Shown here: positions 48,963 through 57,079 of the stretch, piece after piece
Position numbering within the stretch: position 1 is the first letter of the stretch
Layout of the letters: each line of letters starts with the position of its first letter
Origin: Lelliottia nimipressuralis
Lineage (GTDB): Bacteria > Pseudomonadota > Gammaproteobacteria > Enterobacterales > Enterobacteriaceae
NCBI RefSeq assembly: GCF_004115925.1
Contig: NZ_SDDX01000002.1
Location: forward strand, 1-64,000
Length of the DNA: 64,000 nucleotides
Direction: 5' to 3'
Made by a program: the position numbers and the translations under genes
Notes under the pieces: generated by a model
Database searches by the model: none
What the model was told of the DNA's origin: nothing
The model's input: the letters and a program-made list of their open reading frames with translations, nothing else

Positions 48963-48992
48963 GGGCCTGGCGGCGCTGCGCTAGCCAGGCCT
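48963..48992 (+). repeat. REP-like palindrome after dcuC
   Basis: GGGCCTGG and CCAGGCCT arms around a CGGCGCTGCGCTAG core, 7 nt after the dcuC stop. Same family as the elements at 7496, 12153, 60208 and 62727; the core GGCGGCGCTGCGCT is shared with the one after rihA. Confidence 0.65.
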
Positions 48993-49018
48993 GCCTTACC
49001 CTCAGCCCGCGTCGCCGG

Positions 49019-49056
49019 GCACAAAAAGCGCCTGCGGGCGCTTTTTGTGCTTTAAT
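49019..49056 (+). terminator. Terminator of dcuC
   Basis: A perfect 14-bp stem GCACAAAAAGCGCC/GGCGCTTTTTGTGC with a TGCG loop (49019-49050), containing its own A and T tracts, so it works in both directions. Confidence 0.9.
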
Positions 49057-49098
49057 AAGTTCCTGGAATTAATTTCCCTTTAATCATCAGGAATTCAA

Positions 49099-49908
49099 AT
49101 GTTCAGGAAGGATATCGTTCTCCGGTTCAGTGCAACCGCCCTTGCCCTGTGCGCCTTCTCAGCACATGCCGCGCTGCTTCAGGCCACTCAATATGCCGAT
49201 TTTGATCGCTACGTCCTTGCCCTCTCCTGGCAGACCGGTTTTTGCCAGAGCATGCACGACCGTGGGCGCAATGAGCCTGACGAGTGCCGCCTGCAAAAAG
49301 AGAGCACAACCAAAACGGATTTTCTGACGGTTCACGGCCTGTGGCCGAGCCTGCCCAAATCTATCGCCTCGCGCGGGGTGGACGATCGCCGCTGGATGCG
49401 ATTTGGCTGCGCCACTCGCCCCGTCCCCAACATGCCAGAAGCCAGAGCCAGCCGTAAATGCGCCGCTGCCGAAACCGGGCTTTCCTTCGAAGCCGCCGCA
49501 AAACTCAACGGCGTAATGCCGGGTGCGGGCGGAGAGTCCTGTCTGGAACGCTATGAATACGCCAAGCACGGCGTCTGCTTCGGCTTCGATCCTGACGCCT
49601 ATTTTGGCACCATGGTGCGCATGAATCAGGAAGTGAAAAGCAGCGCGCTGGGGAAATTCCTTGCTGATCACTACGGTAAAACGGTTTCTCGCCGCGATTT
49701 TGACGAGGCCGTCGCCAAAAGCTGGGGCAAAGAATCCGTTAAAGCCGTCAAGCTGACCTGCAACAATAACCCGGCGTATCTCACCGAACTGCAGCTTTCG
49801 CTCAAGGCCGCGACCATCAACGCGCCGCTCTCATCGGCGTCGTTTGCGCCTCAGCCGCACCCTGGCAACTGCGGCAAGCAGTTTGTCATTGATAAAGTCG
49901 GCTACTGA
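49099..49908 (+). CDS. rna: Periplasmic ribonuclease I (Rna)
   Basis: A broad-specificity T2-family endoribonuclease exported to the periplasm. It has a signal peptide with predicted cleavage after AHA near residue 24. The two catalytic segments are TVHGLWPSL (CAS I) and ERYEYAKHGVC (CAS II). It has eight or more cysteines for disulfides and is 269 aa (E. coli 268). E. coli K-12 has the cit genes between dcuC and rna; here they are absent. Confidence 0.95.
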   Translation: MFRKDIVLRFSATALALCAFSAHAALLQATQYADFDRYVLALSWQTGFCQSMHDRGRNEPDECRLQKESTTKTDFLTVHGLWPSLPKSIASRGVDDRRWMRFGCATRPVPNMPEARASRKCAAAETGLSFEAAAKLNGVMPGAGGESCLERYEYAKHGVCFGFDPDAYFGTMVRMNQEVKSSALGKFLADHYGKTVSRRDFDEAVAKSWGKESVKAVKLTCNNNPAYLTELQLSLKAATINAPLSSASFAPQPHPGNCGKQFVIDKVGY

Positions 49909-49914
49909 TCCTCT

Positions 49915-49936
49915 GCCGGGGGCACCCGCCCCCGGC
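49915..49936 (+). terminator. Hairpin after rna
   Basis: GCCGGGGG/CCCCCGGC with a 6-nt loop lies 7 nt after the rna stop and is followed by GTTTCATCCTTTT. A probable terminator with an imperfect T tract. Confidence 0.55.
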
Positions 49937-50063
49937 GTTTCATCCTTTTCCCTTATAGGACGATAAGCGTCACACTTCTGATCTCACGCCTCATCTCTCC
50001 AGCTAATGCATTATTTATCCGGTAAAAAACTGCTGGTCGGCGGGCAAGGGGCGCTCAGACATA

Positions 50064-50684
50064 CTATCCCCTGCGCGCATCCGGGCGCACCAGATCCAGG
50101 CGGTGTTCTTCGCTTATCGAATAGTAAGCCGTTGGGCCTCCCGCTCGCAGAATCGGGTTGGCCTTCGCGGTCTGGAAGATGCCCTCTTCCAGCAGCGACT
50201 CGGCGATATGGATCCCGACGACTTCACCCAGTACCAGCCAGCTATCGATCGCCGTTCCATCTGCGCCGGTCAACTGGATACATTGCGACAGTCTGCACTC
50301 AAAGTTCACCGGACTTTCCGCCACGCGCGGCACCTTAACCAGTGCGCTTTCGGCTTTTGTCAGCCCGGCAAAGGCAAATTCGTCTTCTCCGTGAGGAAGA
50401 CTGGCCGAGGTTTCATTCATCGCCTCTGCGAGCTCACGTGTGGCAAGGTTCCAGACAAACTCTTTTGTCTCGACGATATTTCGCACGCTGTCCTTCCAGC
50501 CGCTGCTGGCAAAACCAATAATGGGCGGACGGTAATTAAAACAGTTAAAGAAACTGTAGGGTGCGAGATTGGTTTGCCCCGAGGCATTCTGTGAGGCAAT
50601 CCAGCCGATGGGCCGAGGGCCGATAATGGCGTTCAGAGGATCGTGCGGTAAACCATGTCCCTGCGAAGGCTGATAAAAGTACAT
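50064..50684 (-). CDS. Flavin reductase-like FMN-binding protein
   Basis: A split-barrel FMN-binding domain of the flavin reductase family, 206 aa. Typical features are the N-terminal PRPIGWIASQNASGQTNLAP block, the phosphate-binding SFFNCFNYRPPIIGF block, and a C-terminal domain-swap region (EVVGIHIAESLLEEG). Physiological substrate unknown; members reduce flavin or act as small NAD(P)H oxidoreductases. It is read away from rnk. I do not recall an E. coli K-12 gene here, so it looks like an accessory insertion between rna and rnk. Confidence 0.85.
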   Translation of the reverse strand: MYFYQPSQGHGLPHDPLNAIIGPRPIGWIASQNASGQTNLAPYSFFNCFNYRPPIIGFASSGWKDSVRNIVETKEFVWNLATRELAEAMNETSASLPHGEDEFAFAGLTKAESALVKVPRVAESPVNFECRLSQCIQLTGADGTAIDSWLVLGEVVGIHIAESLLEEGIFQTAKANPILRAGGPTAYYSISEEHRLDLVRPDARRG

Positions 50685-50790
50685 TACGCTCTCCGGTGAG
50701 TAGTCAGAACCTCATTATGCCGTGGGATTTGGCCCGGTACAGCAGCCGCGATGAAATCATTCCAATCATAAAATTCATCTGCGCAACGAA

Positions 50791-50806
50791 TGTGACATTG
50801 ATCACT
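50791..50806 (+). promoter_or_regulatory. CRP-like site upstream of rnk
   Basis: TGTGA-CATTGA-TCACT matches the CRP consensus TGTGA-N6-TCACA in 9 of 10 positions. It lies between the divergent flavin reductase and rnk genes. Confidence 0.45.
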
Positions 50807-50844
50807 TCAAAGTTGCGTGCACAGCCAGTATCATCAGAACAGAT

Positions 50845-50880
50845 AAAACCCTCGCTGCCAGACGGCGAGGGTTTTCTTTT
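50845..50880 (+). terminator. Orphan terminator upstream of rnk
   Basis: AAAACCCTCGC/GCGAGGGTTTT (11-bp stem, 9-nt loop) is followed by CTTTT. No gene on the plus strand precedes it, since the neighbour runs the other way. It must therefore end a short RNA from the 50.7-50.84 kb region or attenuate rnk. It would also work on the minus strand. Confidence 0.75.
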
Positions 50881-50927
50881 GGATTGGTTTCTGCGGTACA
50901 CGCAGCATTAACGACATGGAGTAATAA

Positions 50928-51338
50928 ATGTCCAGACCCACAATTATCATTAATGAACTCGACGCAGAACGTATCGACCGCCTTCTGGAAAAACCAGAGT
51001 TTGCTTCACTGCCGGTTGCCGACGCCCTGAACGCGGAGCTGGACCGGGCACAGATGTGTACCCCGGAAACCATGCCGCATGACGTCGTGACGATGAACAG
51101 CCAGGTGAAATTCCGCGATCTGACCACCGGCGATGAGCGCACGCGCACGCTGGTCTATCCAGCGCAGATGACCGACAGCAGCACGCAGCTTTCCGTTCTC
51201 GCCCCCGTCGGCGCCGCGCTGCTGGGCCTGCGTACCGGCGACACCATTCACTGGGAGTTACCGGGCGGCGCCTCCGCGCATCTGGAAGTGCTGGAACTGC
51301 TCTACCAGCCAGAAGCGGCCGGCGATTACCTTCGTTAA
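50928..51338 (+). CDS. rnk: Regulator of nucleoside diphosphate kinase Rnk
   Basis: A GreA/GreB-like protein that binds RNA polymerase; in E. coli and Pseudomonas it affects nucleoside diphosphate kinase levels. An N-terminal coiled coil is followed by a GreAB C-terminal domain ([20 protein letters not shown] and [18 protein letters not shown]). It is 136 aa, as in E. coli. GGAG precedes the ATG. Confidence 0.95.
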   Translation: MSRPTIIINELDAERIDRLLEKPEFASLPVADALNAELDRAQMCTPETMPHDVVTMNSQVKFRDLTTGDERTRTLVYPAQMTDSSTQLSVLAPVGAALLGLRTGDTIHWELPGGASAHLEVLELLYQPEAAGDYLR

Positions 51339-51371
51339 TCTCATCTGAATAAGCGCATAACCGCGTTTCCC

Positions 51372-51396
51372 AGAGGATGCACCCGCATCCTCTTTC
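51372..51396 (+). terminator. Terminator of rnk
   Basis: AGAGGATGC-ACCC-GCATCCTCT (51372-51393) followed by TTTCC. Confidence 0.65.
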
Positions 51397-51477
51397 CGTA
51401 AAATCACCTTTATTTCCTATAGAAGCCAAAATTATCTTCATCCAGGCTTAATCCGTTTCAGCGGCCCAGGGTCTTCT

Positions 51478-51567
51478 ATGGATGAGATAGAAGTCATTTC
51501 TCTTATCTATTTAATTTTACTGGCGATTATCGTCACGGCCGTGCTATATCTTGAGCGTCACTGGTAG
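51478..51567 (+). CDS. Putative 29-aa single-pass membrane protein
   Basis: MDEIEVISLIYLILLAIIVT, then AVLYLERHW: an acidic N-terminus, one strong hydrophobic helix and a basic/aromatic end, giving an N-out, C-in type mini protein. CAGGG lies 7 nt before the ATG. It stands alone between the rnk terminator and uspG. Not recognised; the size and pattern resemble KdpF or CydX-type accessory peptides. The frame is short, so the evidence is compositional only. Confidence 0.5.
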   Translation: MDEIEVISLIYLILLAIIVTAVLYLERHW

Positions 51568-51700
51568 CCTTACCCCCGCCTCGACTCCGCAAAGAAACGT
51601 CAAATAACGCCACGATATGAAAAGTGTCTGACAGATATCAGAAAACCATATTATTTTGTGATTGAATGAATCGAGCGTTTATAAACAAGGAGAAACGGGT

Positions 51701-52129
51701 ATGTATCAGACAATTATTATGCCGGTTGATGTTTTCGAAATGGAACTGAGCGACAAAGCCGTCCGCCATGCTGAGTTTCTGGCGCAGCAGGATGGCGTGA
51801 TTCACCTCTTGCACGTCCTGCCCGGTTCGGCCAGCCTGAGCCTGCACCGCTTTGCAGCCGATGTTCGCCGCTTTGAAGGGCATCTTCAGCACGAAGCCGA
51901 AGCGCGGCTGCAAACCATGGTCGGCCATTTCACCCTCGATCCGTCACGGATTAAAACCCACGTGCGTTTCGGCAGCGTTCGCGATGCGGTCAATGAAATG
52001 GCGAACGAACTGAAAGCCGATGTGGTGGTGATCGGCTCGCGTAATCCGTCCATCAGCACCCACCTGCTCGGCTCGAATGCCTCAAGCGTGATTCGCCACA
52101 CCCATATTCCGGTGATGGTCGTTCGCTAA
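51701..52129 (+). CDS. uspG: Universal stress protein UspG
   Basis: A UspF/G-type universal stress protein that binds ATP and can be autophosphorylated. The nucleotide loop [19 protein letters not shown] fits the family G-2x-G-9x-G(S/T) motif. The ATG at 51701 has AAGGAG 8 nt upstream and gives 142 aa, as in E. coli. It converges on ahpF. Confidence 0.95.
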   Translation: MYQTIIMPVDVFEMELSDKAVRHAEFLAQQDGVIHLLHVLPGSASLSLHRFAADVRRFEGHLQHEAEARLQTMVGHFTLDPSRIKTHVRFGSVRDAVNEMANELKADVVVIGSRNPSISTHLLGSNASSVIRHTHIPVMVVR

Positions 52130-52136
52130 CGCCCAA

Positions 52137-52166
52137 AAGAAAAACCCCGCTTGCGCGGGGTTTTGT
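52137..52166 (+). terminator. Bidirectional terminator between uspG and ahpF
   Basis: AAACCCCGC-TTGC-GCGGGGTTT (52142-52163) with A and T tracts on both sides serves the convergent uspG and ahpF. Confidence 0.88.
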
Positions 52167-52196
52167 CTGATGCAGGTGGTGCCTTACTTTCTTTTA

Positions 52197-53762
52197 TTAT
52201 GCTGTTTTGGTGCGAATCAGATAATCAAACGAGCTTAATGACGCTTTAGCCCCTTCGCCGGTGGCGATGATAATCTGTTTGTACGGCACCGTCGTGCAGT
52301 CGCCCGCCGCAAAGACACCCTTCACGCTGGTTTCACACTTGGCGTCGATGATGATTTCGCCCATACGGTTACGCTCAACGGAGCCTTCCAGCCAGGTGGT
52401 GTTTGGCAACAGACCAATCTGGACGAAAATCCCTGACAGCGGCACGCTGTGCACATCGCCGCTGACGCGGTCGCGATACTCAAGGCCGGTCACTTTGCTG
52501 CCGTCGCCTTTCACTTCCGTCGTCTGCGCGTTCAGCACGATATCGACGTTCTTCAGGCTGCGCACTTTATCCTGCAGCACCTGATCGGCTTTCATTTCCG
52601 GGGCAAATTCCAGCAGGGTAACGTGTTCCACAATACCCGCCAGATCGATAGCCGCTTCAACGCCGGAGTTACCGCCGCCAATCACCGCCACGCGTTTACC
52701 TTTAAACAGCGGGCCGTCGCAGTGTGGGCAGTAGGTCACGCCTTTGGTGCGATACTGATCTTCACCAGGAACGTTCATGTTGCGCCATTTCGCGCCGGTG
52801 GCGATGATCACGCTGCGCGCTTTCAGCACCGCGCCGGAAGCCGTTTCAATCTGGTGTAAGCCACCTTCCTGCGCTGCCGGAACCAGTTTGCTGGCACTTT
52901 GGCTATCAATCACATCCACTTCATAATCGCTAACGTGCGCTTTCAGGGCACCCGCCAGCTTTTGACCTTCGGTTTTCGGGACCGAGATGTAGTTTTCGAT
53001 GTCGACAGTGTCGAGGACCTGGCCACCGAAACGCTCACCCATCAGGCCGGTACGAATGCCTTTACGGGCAGAATAGACCGCCGCCGCCGCACCCGCCGGG
53101 CCGGAGCCGACAATCAGCACGTCGTAAACATCGCGTTTATTCAGCTCTTCCGCCGCACGTTTTTCGGCACCGGTATCAATTTTGGCGACGATTTCCGTCA
53201 GCGTCATACGCCCCTGACCAAACTCCTGACCATTGACGAATACCGCCGGAACACCCATCACGTTGCGATCGGTGATTTCGTTCTGGAACACGCCGCCGTC
53301 GATGGCCGTATGTTTGATGCGTGGGTTAAGCACCGCCATAAGGTTCAGCGCCTGCACCACGTCCGGGCAGTTATGGCACGAGAGCGAGTAATAGGTTTCA
53401 AATTCAAAATCGCCATCGATGTTGCTGATTTGCTCCAGCAGAGACTGTGCCTCTTTCGACGGATGCCCGCCGGTCCACAGCAGCGCCAGTACCAGGGAGG
53501 TAAATTCGTGCCCCAGCGGAGAACCTGCAAAGCGCGGCCCTTTGTCAGAACCTGGGTTAGTAATCAGGAATGACGGTTTGCGTACCGCGAGGCTGTTATC
53601 TTCTTTAAAGGTCACTTTTGGTGACAGTTCGGCGATTTCCGCCAGCAGTTCCTTGATTTCTGCCGATTTAGCGCCGTCATCCAGCGTGGCAATCAGCTCA
53701 ACAGGTTTGGTCAGTTTCTCAAGGTAGGCCTTGAGCTGGGTTTTCATGTTGGTGTCGAGCAT
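52197..53762 (-). CDS. ahpF: Alkyl hydroperoxide reductase subunit F (AhpF)
   Basis: An NADH-dependent flavoprotein that reduces AhpC. It is 521 aa, as in E. coli. The N-terminal double-thioredoxin domain has SCHNC, then an FAD/NADH thioredoxin-reductase-like part with [19 protein letters not shown], the redox CPHC and an NADH motif AVIGGGNSG. The C-terminal FAD motif is [15 protein letters not shown]. It is transcribed with ahpC, the strong intercistronic terminator giving less AhpF than AhpC. Confidence 0.97.
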   Translation of the reverse strand: MLDTNMKTQLKAYLEKLTKPVELIATLDDGAKSAEIKELLAEIAELSPKVTFKEDNSLAVRKPSFLITNPGSDKGPRFAGSPLGHEFTSLVLALLWTGGHPSKEAQSLLEQISNIDGDFEFETYYSLSCHNCPDVVQALNLMAVLNPRIKHTAIDGGVFQNEITDRNVMGVPAVFVNGQEFGQGRMTLTEIVAKIDTGAEKRAAEELNKRDVYDVLIVGSGPAGAAAAVYSARKGIRTGLMGERFGGQVLDTVDIENYISVPKTEGQKLAGALKAHVSDYEVDVIDSQSASKLVPAAQEGGLHQIETASGAVLKARSVIIATGAKWRNMNVPGEDQYRTKGVTYCPHCDGPLFKGKRVAVIGGGNSGVEAAIDLAGIVEHVTLLEFAPEMKADQVLQDKVRSLKNVDIVLNAQTTEVKGDGSKVTGLEYRDRVSGDVHSVPLSGIFVQIGLLPNTTWLEGSVERNRMGEIIIDAKCETSVKGVFAAGDCTTVPYKQIIIATGEGAKASLSSFDYLIRTKTA

Positions 53763-53894
53763 CGTTAATCTCCTGCTTTACGTTTCCTCATGTAAACCGC
53801 CTCTTAGCTGGCGGCCTTCGCGCCCCGGTCACTTATTCCTGGGATTCGCTTAGCGCCGCCGCGATGCGACTTACATGAGATAACGTAAAAATTT

Positions 53895-53923
53895 CAAAAA
53901 AGCGGGTGCCACAATGCACCCGC
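53895..53923 (-). terminator. Terminator between ahpC and ahpF
   Basis: On the minus strand GCGGGTGC-ATTGTG-GCACCCGC is followed by TTTTTT. It lies 57 nt after the ahpC stop and 133 nt before the ahpF start, so ahpF expression needs readthrough or its own promoter. Confidence 0.87.
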
Positions 53924-53979
53924 CAATCGTCGTCAATTTCCTTTGGATTTCGCGCCTGAGCGTGAAAAAGAGGGAAATT

Positions 53980-54543
53980 TTAGATTTTGCCAACCAGGTC
54001 CAGAGATGGAGCCAGCGTCGCTTCGCCTTCTTTCCATTTAGCCGGGCACACTTCACCTGGGTGAGACGCCACGTACTGTGCTGCTTTGATTTTACGCAGC
54101 AGGTCAGATGCATCACGGCCGATACCTTCAGCGGTAACTTCGATAGCCTGGATAATGCCCTGCGGGTCAACGACGAAGGTGGCGCGGTCAGCCAGGCCTT
54201 CATCTTCACGCATGTTGTCGAAGTTACGGGTCAGGGCGCCAGTCGGGTCGCCGATCATCGCGTATTTGATTTTCGCGATGGTTTCAGAGCTGCCATGCCA
54301 TGCTTTGTGAGTGAAGTGGGTGTCGGTAGAAACAGAGTAAACGTCCACGCCCAGTTTCTGCAGTTCGTCGTAATGATCCGCTACGTCGCCCAGTTCGGTC
54401 GGGCAAACGAAGGTGAAATCTGCCGGATAGAAGAAGAACACGCTCCAGCGACCTTCGGTATCTTTCTCGGTCACTTCGACGAATTCACCGTTTTTGAACG
54501 CCTGGTTTTTGAAAGGTTTAATTTTAGTGTTAATCAAAGACAT
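53980..54543 (-). CDS. ahpC: Alkyl hydroperoxide reductase peroxiredoxin AhpC
   Basis: A typical 2-Cys peroxiredoxin, the main scavenger of endogenous hydrogen peroxide and organic hydroperoxides. It has the peroxidatic C47 in FTFVCPTE and resolving C166 in EVCPAKW. It is 187 aa, as in E. coli. CGGAGGAA lies 7 nt before the ATG. E. coli has dsbG divergently upstream; here dsbG is absent, and a 701-nt non-coding region separates ahpC from ybdN. Confidence 0.98.
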   Translation of the reverse strand: MSLINTKIKPFKNQAFKNGEFVEVTEKDTEGRWSVFFFYPADFTFVCPTELGDVADHYDELQKLGVDVYSVSTDTHFTHKAWHGSSETIAKIKYAMIGDPTGALTRNFDNMREDEGLADRATFVVDPQGIIQAIEVTAEGIGRDASDLLRKIKAAQYVASHPGEVCPAKWKEGEATLAPSLDLVGKI

Positions 54544-54572
54544 CTGTACTTCCTCCGTGTTTTCGTTGAGAT

Positions 54573-54641
54573 GTAAGGTAACGAACTTTGACTGATGGGG
54601 CTAATGCGTTTGCCGTATCAAATCAATCAGTCATACCTTAC
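54573..54641 (-). other. Large interrupted stem-loop in the ahpC leader
   Basis: On the plus strand GTAAGGTA (54573-54580), 8 unpaired nt and TGACTGAT (54589-54596) are followed, after 29 nt, by the exact complements ATCAGTCA (54626-54633) and TACCTTAC (54634-54641). The 16-bp interrupted stem ends about 16 nt before the ahpC ribosome binding site. It could be an RNA control element or a DNA operator. Confidence 0.6.
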
Positions 54642-54685
54642 AACCCGAACCGACAACGTTGTGAATGGTGTTGGGTAGCCCAAAA

Positions 54686-54712
54686 GTAAAAAGGCCGCCC
54701 CAACGGGCGGCC
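54686..54712 (-). terminator. Intrinsic terminator upstream of ahpC
   Basis: On the minus strand GGCCGCCC-GTTG-GGGCGGCC is followed by TTTTTACTTTT. It lies 143 nt before the ahpC start and about 90 nt after the predicted ahpC-side promoter, and no reading frame ends near it. Confidence 0.82.
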
Positions 54713-54804
54713 CTGATACCTGAATTCCCCGTAGGTACCTTCAGTGCCAGCCGGAGCTGGCGTTGCGTTGCGCTCTACAGAACCTGAGTCAGGTCGTAAC
54801 AGCG
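54687..54804 (-). ncRNA. Candidate OxyR-linked small RNA or ahpC leader RNA
   Basis: A predicted transcript of about 115 nt from the promoter at 54811-54839 to the terminator at 54686. On the minus strand it contains ACCTG-ACT-CAGGT, then GCCAGC-UCCG-GCUGGC (a UNCG-type tetraloop), then GGTACCT paired with AGGTATC, and last the terminator stem. It has no good open frame and resembles no small RNA that I know. Whether it is a stand-alone sRNA or an attenuated ahpC leader is open. Confidence 0.45.
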
Positions 54805-54810
54805 GTATCG

Positions 54811-54839
54811 ATTACACCACCCGCGCAGGCATTGAGCAA
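54811..54839 (-). promoter_or_regulatory. Predicted ahpC-side promoter
   Basis: Read on the minus strand: TTGCTC (54839-54834), a 17-nt spacer ending TGG, and TGTAAT (54816-54811), which makes an extended -10. Transcription would start near 54804. The poor -35 fits an activator-dependent promoter. Confidence 0.5.
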
Positions 54840-54850
54840 TCCACGACCGG

Positions 54851-54887
54851 GTCATTCCTGTCTATGGCTGTGATAGGTTTTTCCGAA
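54851..54887. promoter_or_regulatory. OxyR-like binding site upstream of ahpC
   Basis: The central CTAT-N7-ATAG (54862-54876) is perfect, and the full 37-nt OxyR consensus (ATAGnTnnnAnCTAT twice, 7 apart) is matched in 13 of 20 fixed positions. It ends 12 nt before the -35 of the predicted promoter, centred near -65, the normal place for OxyR activation. From about 54890 to 55244 the region is AT-rich and holds no gene I can support. Confidence 0.5.
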
Positions 54888-55244
54888 TAACGATGTTGAC
54901 GGCCCTTCTCCCCACTATTCTTGCGAGGAATAAAATTGCGCTTGATGCTAAATTTACCCATTGAAAAATACAAAATAATTATTAACACACCGCAATTCAT
55001 GCAGTCCAATTATTATTAATAGCCAGAAACATTTTCATGGATGTATTTTATTTAATGCATATTGTGAAACATAACATTTCAGTCAGCACAAAACCGAGTG
55101 TTATCACAAAACACCAAGGCACTATCCAATCAAATTTTATTTAAGGACAACTTTCTTTTTACATGCAGGGGAATTGCTTTATTATCACCACGTCATTCCC
55201 GACGAAGTAATGATATGGCAAAAAAAGTCATAAAGAGATTGATT

Positions 55245-56468
55245 ATGTCCATCTATAAATATCCTCTTAAACTGAATGTTCTCGACGCCGCAATAGAGAG
55301 AATCGACTGGACGCTCGAAAACTTATCGAAAGTCTGCGTCTCTTTTTCCGGTGGAAAAGATTCCACCATTATGTTGCATCTTACGGCGCAGCGGGCGCGT
55401 AAACAGAAACGGAAAATTAGCGTTCTGTTTATCGACTGGGAGGCGCAATTTACTTACACCATCGAACATGTCGAGAACATGCGGGCGCACTATTCCGACG
55501 TCATCGATCACTTTTACTGGGTGGCATTGCCTCTCACCACGCAAAACTCCCTGTCACAATTCCAGCCTGAGTGGCAGTGCTGGGAGCCGGGCACCGACTG
55601 GGTCCGCCAGCCGCCGGAAGACGCCATTACCGATCCCTACTATTTCGATTTCTATCAGCAAGGGATGACCTTCGAATCGTTCGTCAGAGCCTTTTCCGAC
55701 TGGTATGCGCAAAAACGCCCTGCCGCGGTGCTGATCGGCATTCGCGCCGACGAGTCCTATAACCGCTTTCTGAGTATCGCCAGCGCGCGCAAACAGCGGT
55801 TCGCGGACGACAAACCCTGGACCACCTTTGCCCCCGGCGGCCACGCCTGGTATATGTATCCCATCTACGACTGGAAAACCGCCGATATCTGGACCTGGTT
55901 CGCCAAAACCGGCTGCAGCTATAACCCTCTGTACAATCTGATGTACCAGGCGGGCGTCCCCCTTCGCTATATGCGCATTTGCGAACCCTTTGGCCCGGAG
56001 CAGCGCCAGGGCTTATGGCTCTACCATGTGCTGGAGCCGGAGCGCTGGGCGGCGATGTGCGAGCGGGTCAGCGGGGTGCGAAGCGGAGGCATTTACGCGG
56101 GTCATGACAACCATTTTTACGGCCATCGTAAAATTCTCAAACCCGATCATCTTTGCTGGCAGGAATATGCCTTGTTATTACTCGACAGTATGCCTGTCGC
56201 CACGGCAGAACATTATCGCAACAAAGTCGCCGTCTATTTGCACTGGTATCAAAAACAGGGCATGGAAAATATACCGGACACTCAGGACGCGGATATTGGC
56301 TCAAAAGACATTCCCTCCTGGCGGCGAATTTGTAAGGTACTTCTTAATAATGATTATTGGTGCCGGGCGTTATCATTTAGCCCAAATAAACCTAAGCATT
56401 ACCAGCGCTACAGTGACCGAATGAAAACCAAACGCCAGCAGTGGGGAATTTTATGCAACAACGATTAA
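55245..56468 (+). CDS. ybdN: PAPS reductase-like PP-loop protein YbdN (IbrA-like)
   Basis: An adenine-nucleotide alpha-hydrolase fold protein. The PP-loop is SFSGGKDSTIMLHL near residue 30, followed by a DUF3440-type C-terminal region (CEPFGPEQRQGLWLYHVLEPE). The family includes IbrA, a regulator-like factor in pathogenic E. coli, and is related to DndC-type sulfur-transfer enzymes; the true reaction is unknown. The ATG at 55245 gives 407 aa (E. coli 406), and the 49-codon upstream extension is AT-rich and not conserved. It overlaps ybdM by 16 nt. Confidence 0.92.
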   Translation: MSIYKYPLKLNVLDAAIERIDWTLENLSKVCVSFSGGKDSTIMLHLTAQRARKQKRKISVLFIDWEAQFTYTIEHVENMRAHYSDVIDHFYWVALPLTTQNSLSQFQPEWQCWEPGTDWVRQPPEDAITDPYYFDFYQQGMTFESFVRAFSDWYAQKRPAAVLIGIRADESYNRFLSIASARKQRFADDKPWTTFAPGGHAWYMYPIYDWKTADIWTWFAKTGCSYNPLYNLMYQAGVPLRYMRICEPFGPEQRQGLWLYHVLEPERWAAMCERVSGVRSGGIYAGHDNHFYGHRKILKPDHLCWQEYALLLLDSMPVATAEHYRNKVAVYLHWYQKQGMENIPDTQDADIGSKDIPSWRRICKVLLNNDYWCRALSFSPNKPKHYQRYSDRMKTKRQQWGILCNND

Positions 56469-57079
56469 TTAACGATATGGAGCACTATCTGCAATCGCTT
56501 TCTGAAGAGAAGAAAATAGAGGCCATCAACGCGTTTCGTCAGGCGATTCACCAGGTCAGCCCCTTTCACGAACAGCCCGTCGACTGCGTACTGTGGATTA
56601 AACAAGAAGAGATCAGCGCTAACGATTACAACCCCAATACCGTGGCCCCGCCGGAAAAACGCTTGCTCAGCAAATCGCTGGAGCTGGATGGGTTCACACA
56701 GCCGATCCTGGTCACTGAAAACGGCCCGCATAATTACGAGATCGTGGACGGATTCCATCGGCGTGAGCTTGGCAGCCACCGGGCGGCGTTAAAACGACAG
56801 TTGAAGGGCTATCTGCCCGTCACCTGCCTGCGTAAAGAACGGCAGGAGAAGTTCGACCGGATGGCCGCCACCATTCGTCACAACCGTGCGCGCGGGCGCC
56901 ATCAAATCCACTCAATGTCGGAGATTGTCCGGGAACTGGTGTTGCTCGGCTGGGACGATGAGAAAATCGGGCTGGAGCTTGGGATGGACAGCGACGAAGT
57001 GCTGCGCCTGAAACAGATCAACGGCCTGCTGGAACTGTTCGCAGACCGTCGTTATTCAGACGCCTGGACCGTTAAATAA
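56453..57079 (+). CDS. ybdM: ParB/sulfiredoxin-like protein YbdM (IbrB-like)
   Basis: Has a ParB/Srx N-terminal domain (ISANDYNPNTVAPPEKRLL, then DGFTQPILV and the nucleotide-binding-like YEIVDGFHRREL). A basic middle and a C-terminal helix-turn-helix-like part (LGWDDEKIGLELGMDSDEVL) follow. It is 208 aa. ATG at 56453, with GGGGA 6 nt upstream, lies inside the end of ybdN, so the two are translationally coupled. ybdN-ybdM homologues travel as a pair in enterobacteria and prophages. Function unknown. Confidence 0.92.
   Translation: MQQRLINDMEHYLQSLSEEKKIEAINAFRQAIHQVSPFHEQPVDCVLWIKQEEISANDYNPNTVAPPEKRLLSKSLELDGFTQPILVTENGPHNYEIVDGFHRRELGSHRAALKRQLKGYLPVTCLRKERQEKFDRMAATIRHNRARGRHQIHSMSEIVRELVLLGWDDEKIGLELGMDSDEVLRLKQINGLLELFADRRYSDAWTVK

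Noticed and set aside
50696-50911. 71-aa frame upstream of rnk
   Set aside because: Runs straight through a strong terminator and a CRP-like site, with no ribosome binding site.
54812-55009. 65-aa minus-strand frame upstream of ahpC
   Set aside because: Crosses the predicted OxyR site and promoter, has no ribosome binding site and ends in the promoter region. A short toxin-like peptide was considered, but nothing supports it.
54812-55244. Possible prophage or integrative-element scar next to ybdN
   Set aside because: AT-rich, but no integrase, direct repeats or tRNA attachment site were found; ybdN-ybdM is syntenic in E. coli.
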